Assembly: GCA_031285645.1 (NCBI GenBank)
Contig: JAITVU010000005.1
Coordinates: forward strand, 1-9,311
Length of the DNA: 9,311 nt
Direction of reading: 5' to 3'
From: Oscillospiraceae bacterium
GTDB taxonomy: Bacteria > Bacillota > Clostridia > Oscillospirales > Ruminococcaceae
Part shown: positions 5,667 through 9,311 of the stretch, in pieces
Numbering within the stretch: the first letter of the stretch is position 1
How the letters are laid out: every line of letters starts with the position of its first letter
Notes under the pieces: generated by a model
The model's input: the letters and a program-made list of their open reading frames with translations, nothing else
What the model was told of the DNA's origin: nothing
The model's database searches: none
Program-made: the position numbers and the translations under genes

Positions 5667-6863
5667 TCAGGCATTCACAATTTCCATCGTATCCCTGGCG
5701 ATGAGCAACTCCTCATTCGTCGGGACAACCATCACGCGTACACGCGCATTCGGCGCGGAGATATCCTTGAGGTCCCCGTGAACGGACTGATTGAGCGCCT
5801 CATCGATTTCAATGCCCATAAATTCCATATTCTTGCAGGCGTCCCGCCGCGTCTCGGCTGAATTTTCGCCGATGCCGCCTGTAAAGATGACATAGTCGAG
5901 TCCGCCCATCGCGGCCGCGTAGGACCCGATATACTTTTTAATCTGAGAGCGCTGGAGATCGACGGAGAGCTGCGCGCGCGCATTGCCCTTCGCGGCTGCG
6001 TCCACAAGGTCGCGCTGGTCGCTTGTCACGCCCGACACGCCGAGATAGCCCGATTTTTTATTGAGCAGATCGTTGACCTCTTTGGGGCCCATATTCTCTT
6101 TTTCCTGGATATAGGTGACGATGGAGGGGTCGATCGAGCCTGACCGGGTCCCCATTATAATGCCGTCAAGCGGCGTGAAGCCCATGCTTGTGTCGACTGA
6201 TTTTCCGCCGTCGACAGCGGTTATGGAGCTGCCGTTTCCAAGATGACAGGTGACGATTTTAAGCTTTTCCAGCGGCTTGCCGACATGCTCGGCCAGTTTC
6301 GCGCTGACATAGCGGTGGCTCGTTCCGTGAAAACCGTATTTCCGGATATGATATTTTTCATACATTTCATAAGGAATCGGATACATAAAGGCTTTTTGAG
6401 GGATGGACTGGTGAAAAGCCGTGTCAAAAACGGCCACTTGCGGCACGCTTTTATCAAACACGCTCTGGCACGCGCGTATGGCGATGATATGAGCCGGGTT
6501 GTGCAGAGGGGCCAGGTCCGATATTGTTTCAAGATCAGCCAGCATATCGTCCGTGATGCGCACGGACGAGCTGAACATCTCGGCGCCCTGTACAACGCGG
6601 TGACCGACGGCCGTGATCTCGGACATGTCCGCAATGACTTTGTGATCGCCCGTGGTAAGCATTCTCACAAGCTCCCTGAAAGCCTCGGCATGTGTCGGAA
6701 AGTCGGCCTCGTGCTGATCGGCGTGTGTGTCGGTCTTGTGCGTGATCAGACCGTCGATGCCGATTCTTTCGCAGTTCCCTTTAGCCAGCACACCCTCATT
6801 GGTCATATCAATCAGCTGGTACTTAAGAGAGGAACTCCCCGCGTTGATAACAAGAATTTTCAT
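5667..6863 (-). CDS. ackA: Acetate kinase (EC 2.7.2.1)
   Basis: This cytoplasmic enzyme interconverts acetyl phosphate + ADP and acetate + ATP, the ATP-yielding step of acetogenic fermentation. The full-length 398-residue protein has all the signatures. They are the N-terminal NAGSSSLK (7-14, with N7), GHRVVQG (R89, equivalent to R91 of the Methanosarcina enzyme), VFDTAFHQSIP (D147, the catalytic Asp148 equivalent), YGFHGTSH (H179, equivalent to H180), the HLGNGSS phosphate loop, GTRSGSIDP (R240, equivalent to R241), FTGGIGENS and the metal-linked TNEE (E384). The ATG at 6863 has GAAAGGAA (6871-6878) 7 nt upstream. No pta gene is adjacent on either side. It is divergent from tmcAL and convergent with the UPF0178 gene. 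Confidence 0.98.
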   Translation of the reverse strand: MKILVINAGSSSLKYQLIDMTNEGVLAKGNCERIGIDGLITHKTDTHADQHEADFPTHAEAFRELVRMLTTGDHKVIADMSEITAVGHRVVQGAEMFSSSVRITDDMLADLETISDLAPLHNPAHIIAIRACQSVFDKSVPQVAVFDTAFHQSIPQKAFMYPIPYEMYEKYHIRKYGFHGTSHRYVSAKLAEHVGKPLEKLKIVTCHLGNGSSITAVDGGKSVDTSMGFTPLDGIIMGTRSGSIDPSIVTYIQEKENMGPKEVNDLLNKKSGYLGVSGVTSDQRDLVDAAAKGNARAQLSVDLQRSQIKKYIGSYAAAMGGLDYVIFTGGIGENSAETRRDACKNMEFMGIEIDEALNQSVHGDLKDISAPNARVRVMVVPTNEELLIARDTMEIVNA

Positions 6864-6932
6864 TTTTATATTCCTTTCAGACTATTATTGACCCTTAATT
6901 TAAACCCGGGAAAGACATGTTGTTATCCGCCC

Positions 6933-6954
6933 GCCGCCTTTAATATCAGGCGGC
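6933..6954 (-). promoter_or_regulatory. Hairpin in the ackA upstream region
   Basis: GCCGCCT (6933-6939) pairs with AGGCGGC (6948-6954) across an 8-nt loop, about 70 nt upstream of ackA. No T run follows on the minus strand, so it is not a terminator for that direction. It may lie in the ackA leader. A second short hairpin, GCCGC-AAAAC-GCGGC, stands at 7000-7014. No clear ackA promoter could be assigned. Confidence 0.3.
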
Positions 6955-7038
6955 TATAAACTACTCACAGTGAACCGGTAAGGCCCTGGGCTTCAGACTG
7001 CCGCAAAACGCGGCCCATTTTAACGTTATTTGACTGTA

Positions 7039-7067
7039 TTGACAGCATTTTACTTTTACTATATTAT
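7039..7067 (+). promoter_or_regulatory. Near-consensus sigma-A promoter in the ackA-tmcAL spacer
   Basis: TTGACA (7039-7044), a 17-nt spacer and TATTAT (7062-7067) give a near-perfect promoter reading rightwards, with an expected start near 7074. The next plus-strand gene, tmcAL, begins at 7350, so the leader would be about 275 nt. It could drive tmcAL or a short RNA. The tRNA region carries the same box combination at 8547-8575. Confidence 0.7.
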
Positions 7068-7120
7068 TACAATACCCCGGAAAATTCAAGTATTTATCAG
7101 AAAAAACCGGCATTTGCCCT

Positions 7121-7160
7121 CTATATTGACCGAAATCACCATGCATATGGGTCAATATAG
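7121..7160. repeat. Perfect 11-bp inverted repeat in the ackA-tmcAL spacer
   Basis: CTATATTGACC (7121-7131) and GGTCAATATAG (7150-7160) are perfect reverse complements separated by 18 nt. The spacer has a smaller CCAT-GCAT-ATGG palindrome that overlaps the right arm. It sits about 50 nt downstream of the promoter at 7039, so it is either an operator-like site or a hairpin in the transcript. A T-rich stretch (TTTTTT at 7174-7179) lies about 13 nt further on, which is too far for a standard terminator. Confidence 0.5.
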
Positions 7161-7349
7161 TTTAATAAAGGCCTTTTTTACTTCTATAACCATCTAAACG
7201 CCTTTGCGATAAGCCATTTTAAATTCCGGGATTCCCGGACAGACTGCATACTCACCATATGGGCCAAAAGCACGTGCGGGCAAGTCGACCGCCCGTCTCT
7301 TGAAAATTGATCATTATCAGATTTGGCGCGTATTTAAGGAAGGATATAC
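7161..7349. other. Upstream region of tmcAL, no gene seen
   Basis: No supportable coding region is seen. It holds a small perfect hairpin TCCGGG-ATT-CCCGGA (7225-7239) and a weak CGGGC/GCCCG pair around 7276-7295. The ribosome binding site of tmcAL, AAGGAAGG, is at 7336-7343. Confidence 0.4.
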
Positions 7350-8543
7350 TTGCGCAGGTGTTTTGGTATTATAGCTGAATTCAACCCTTTTCATAACGGC
7401 CACGCGGCGCTTATCGCGCATGCCCGCGCGTCTGGCGCGAGTCATATTGTCGCCGTTATGAGCGGCAACGCCGTCCAGCGCGGCAGCTTTGCCATCACAG
7501 ACAAATACACGCGCGCCAGAGCCGCCTTGCTTTGCGGCGTCGACCTCGTCGTCGAGCTGCCTCTGCCCTTTGTGCTGTCATCGGCCAGGGGATTCGCGTC
7601 CGGAGCCATATCCCTTCTCAAAGCCATGGGCTGTGTCGACGGACTGTGCTTCGGCAGTGAGAGCGGCGATATTGATGTTTTGCGCACGCTCTCCTCCCGC
7701 ATTGACGACCCGGACGTTATATGCGAAATGCGAAAGGAGCTTGGCCGGGGCCTCACATTTGCCCGGGCGCGCCAGCGCGCCGTTCAGGCGCTTTACGGCG
7801 AAGAAACGGCCCGGCATATCGCATCCCCAAACAATATTCTCGCCATTGAATACCTGCGTGAAATGGCCATTCAACAGTGGCCGGCCCGGGCCCTGACCTT
7901 GCGCCGCATCGGCGCGCGTCATGACAGTCTGGGCGCCTCAGGCACGGTCGCCTCAGCTTCTTTTCTGCGCGAAAAAGCGGCGTCGCTTGATGAAACGGCG
8001 GCTTACTATCCGGTGAAAGCGTATCAAGTGCTGTGTGACGCTCTGCAAAAGGGCATTTTCCCGGCAGATGAAAGCCTCCTTGAAACCGCTGTGCTTTCTC
8101 ATTTACGGCGTTTGGACAAATCGCATTTAAAAATGCTGCCCGACTTGTCCGAGGGCCTTGAAAACAGGCTTTACAAAAGCATCCGCACGTCACAGTCCCT
8201 TGAAGCCCTGTTCGGCGCTGTCAAAACAAAGCGCTACACATTGGCGCGCATCCGCCGCCTCATACTCTGCGCGTTTACTGGCGTTACCGCGTCGGACATG
8301 GCTTCGCCTCCTTACGTTCACATTCTGGGGTTTAACAAAAAAGGGAGCGATATGCTGTCGGATATGAAACAATTGTGCGCGCTGCCCGTTCATACAAGTC
8401 TTGCCGTGCTGGAAAGGCATAATGCCGCGTGTGCCCGTTTTGCGGCGTTAGAGACCGCTATGGGCGATCAATACGGCCTCATCCTGCCCTGCGCGCGTGC
8501 GTGTGGTTACGATTATTCCGCGAGCGCCGTATTTATAAAATGA
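7350..8543 (+). CDS. tmcAL: tRNA(Met) cytidine acetate ligase TmcAL (YlbM family nucleotidyltransferase)
   Basis: TmcAL uses ATP and acetate, through acetyl-adenylate, to form N4-acetylcytidine at the wobble position of elongator tRNA-Met. This 397-residue protein opens with the HIGH-superfamily nucleotidyltransferase motif GIIAEFNPFHNGH (6-18, HNGH box). It continues with VMSGNAVQRG (36-45), DKYTRARAAL followed by GVDLVVELP, then FGSES (101-105), SPNNILAIEYL (159-169) and the R-I-G-A-R-H-D/S...ASASFLR block (186-207). All are characteristic of YlbM/TmcAL. The start is TTG 7350, supported by AAGGAAGG 6 nt upstream and by the fact that the conserved motif begins five residues in. It is divergent from ackA. 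A ylbM-like gene near ackA is common in clostridia. No terminator lies between its stop and the tRNA region, so read-through to the terminator at 8805 is possible. Confidence 0.95.
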   Translation: MRRCFGIIAEFNPFHNGHAALIAHARASGASHIVAVMSGNAVQRGSFAITDKYTRARAALLCGVDLVVELPLPFVLSSARGFASGAISLLKAMGCVDGLCFGSESGDIDVLRTLSSRIDDPDVICEMRKELGRGLTFARARQRAVQALYGEETARHIASPNNILAIEYLREMAIQQWPARALTLRRIGARHDSLGASGTVASASFLREKAASLDETAAYYPVKAYQVLCDALQKGIFPADESLLETAVLSHLRRLDKSHLKMLPDLSEGLENRLYKSIRTSQSLEALFGAVKTKRYTLARIRRLILCAFTGVTASDMASPPYVHILGFNKKGSDMLSDMKQLCALPVHTSLAVLERHNAACARFAALETAMGDQYGLILPCARACGYDYSASAVFIK

Positions 8544-8546
8544 CGC

Positions 8547-8575
8547 TTGACAAGCTGCCTATTATTTAGTATTAT
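8547..8575 (+). promoter_or_regulatory. Near-consensus sigma-A promoter for the tRNA region
   Basis: TTGACA (8547-8552), a 17-nt spacer and TATTAT (8570-8575) begin only 4 nt after the tmcAL stop codon. The expected transcript start near 8582 lies about 50 nt before the tRNA-like fragment and about 125 nt before the intact tRNA-Ala. Confidence 0.8.
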
Positions 8576-8633
8576 GTTTAAGCGTTGATCATCCTTATTA
8601 TTATGTGAAGATACTTTCGACGCGCAGATGTAT

Positions 8634-8655
8634 GGGGCTGTAGCTCACCTGGGAG
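8634..8655 (+). pseudogene. 5' fragment of a tRNA-Ala-like gene
   Basis: GGGGCTG followed by TAGCTCACCTGGGAG looks like the acceptor 5' strand and most of the D arm of a tRNA-Ala. The 16-mer GTAGCTCACCTGGGAG is identical to the intact tRNA-Ala and lies exactly 75 nt upstream of that copy. After it the sequence departs from any tRNA: there is no anticodon arm, no TTCGA loop and no CCA end before the next tRNA begins. It is best read as a truncated or decayed tandem copy. Confidence 0.7.
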
Positions 8656-8708
8656 CCCAAGCCAATCGGTTACACACCCCTCAAATTGAATATGGTTTCC
8701 TTGTATCT

Positions 8709-8784
8709 GGGGGCGTAGCTCACCTGGGAGAGCGCCTGAATGGCATTCAGGAGGTAGTCGGTTCGATCCCGATCGTCTCCACCA
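8709..8784 (+). tRNA. tRNA-Ala (anticodon GGC)
   Basis: This is a complete 76-nt cloverleaf with encoded CCA. The acceptor GGGGGCG pairs with CGTCTCC and includes a G3-U70 wobble, the classic alanine identity element. The D arm is GCTC...GAGC. The anticodon stem CCTGA/TCAGG holds loop ATGGCAT, so the anticodon is GGC, which reads GCC (Ala). The T arm is GTCGG-TTCGATC-CCGAT, then A73 and CCA at 8782-8784. It is followed by a terminator at 8805. Confidence 0.97.
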
Positions 8785-8804
8785 CCCAAAGGAAACACAC
8801 ACAC

Positions 8805-8835
8805 AAACTCGTTTCTGTGAAGAAGCGAGTTTTTT
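8805..8835 (+). terminator. Intrinsic terminator after tRNA-Ala
   Basis: AAACTCGTTTCT (8805-8816) pairs with AGAAGCGAGTTT (8821-8832) with one G-T wobble, around a GTGA tetraloop, and TTTTTT (8830-8835) follows. It ends the tRNA transcript. It lies 3 nt beyond the stop of the convergent recombinase gene, so it may also affect that direction. Confidence 0.85.
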
Positions 8836-8838
8836 GCT

Positions 8839-9311
8839 TTACGCCGTCGTCGCCGGAATGTCGATGCCAAGACTAAACTGGTCAAGGTCAATTTTGAAAT
8901 CGACATGGAGCTTGTAGTCCCGGCAGACCTCCACCCGGCTGATCAGGCAATTGATAATCATTTTCTTTGCTTCGATGCTGGCCGTGTCGTACATATCCGA
9001 CCATGAGATAATATCGTCGTATTGCGTGTTGAGGCTTTCCAGCATGGCCCGCCCTTCGTCGTAATCGGCTTGCGCGTCCTCATAATGCTTTTGGAGCTCG
9101 GCGCATTTCCCTTCGGCCTCGGTGATCATAGAGGACAACAGTTCCGTGGAAAAGGCGCTTTCGCCCTTTATGGATTTGACAACCTCACCTTTGAGCGTAT
9201 CAAGCTCGGCGGCGGCCAATGTGGCGATCATCTCCCCCAACAAAGTGTTTGAGGATTTTATATCCGGCGTCCTGCCGGACCTGGGGGAGGACCCGATATA
9301 AGCCTCAGCTT
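8839..9311 (-). CDS. Large serine recombinase, C-terminal part only (cut by right edge)
   Basis: The reading frame is open from the right edge (codons from 9309) to a TAA at 8839, giving about 156 residues of C-terminus. The catalytic resolvase domain and the recombinase domain lie outside the window, so the fold is inferred from the tail. It has a charged coiled-coil segment (ELLSSMITEAEGKCAELQKH...). The ending CLISRVEVCRDYKLHVDFKID is typical of clostridial large serine recombinases, which usually read R-V-E-V-G-R-x-Y-x-I-x-I/V-x-F. In this family the coiled coil mediates synapse control. The gene is convergent with tRNA-Ala, about 55 nt away. It probably marks one end of an integrated element that lies to the right. 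A TTG or ATG near 9243/9231 is internal, not the true start. Confidence 0.82.
   Translation of the reverse strand, partial: AEAYIGSSPRSGRTPDIKSSNTLLGEMIATLAAAELDTLKGEVVKSIKGESAFSTELLSSMITEAEGKCAELQKHYEDAQADYDEGRAMLESLNTQYDDIISWSDMYDTASIEAKKMIINCLISRVEVCRDYKLHVDFKIDLDQFSLGIDIPATTA

Noticed and set aside
6961..7155. 64-codon minus-strand frame upstream of ackA
   Set aside because: No recognisable domain, it overlaps the plus-strand promoter and the inverted repeat, and its composition is non-coding.
8797..8806. Short CA repeat after tRNA-Ala
   Set aside because: Only about five CA units. It has no evident function and is common by chance.

Overview
The window looks like a chromosomal segment of an anaerobic, probably clostridial bacterium (Bacillota). 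The evidence is a bacterial V/A-type ATPase operon, acetate kinase, the Firmicutes-type tRNA(Met) cytidine acetate ligase TmcAL, Shine-Dalgarno-led genes with several GTG/TTG starts, and sigma-A-like promoters. No gene names the species, so this is an inference from gene content.

Layout. (1) 1-4336, minus strand: the start of a V-type ATPase operon, transcribed right to left as a short coiled-coil stalk subunit (G/H type), subunit C, subunit I and subunit K. K runs off the left edge, and the missing E, F, A, B and D genes would be expected beyond it. The I subunit carries an unusual internal duplication. (2) 4337-5007: a long gene-poor spacer, AT-rich near the ATPase operon, then a dense cluster of GC-rich nested inverted repeats (about 4700-4985). 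(3) 5008-5466, plus strand: a UPF0178 (YaiI/YqxD, PIN-like) protein, ending before a clear intrinsic terminator at 5570-5600 that separates it from the convergent ackA. (4) 5667-6863, minus strand: acetate kinase. (5) 6864-7349: a divergent spacer with a near-consensus plus-strand promoter and an 11-bp inverted repeat. (6) 7350-8543, plus strand: TmcAL, from a TTG start with a strong ribosome binding site. (7) 8544-8835: a near-consensus promoter, a 5' tRNA-Ala-like fragment, an intact tRNA-Ala(GGC) and its terminator. (8) 8839-9311, minus strand: the C-terminal part of a large serine recombinase, so a mobile element probably begins at the right edge.

How the genes fit together. The V-ATPase couples ATP to H+ or Na+ movement across the membrane. 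AckA makes ATP from acetyl phosphate and releases acetate. TmcAL, divergent from ackA, uses acetate and ATP to acetylate the wobble cytidine of elongator tRNA-Met. The ackA/tmcAL pairing therefore has a shared metabolite.

The observations most worth a second look are the duplicated cytoplasmic module in the I subunit, the multi-arm inverted-repeat structure between the ATPase operon and the UPF0178 gene, the valine replacing the Na+-ligand glutamine in subunit K, the possible short transcript unit at 7039-7180, and the tRNA-Ala 5' fragment in front of the intact tRNA.
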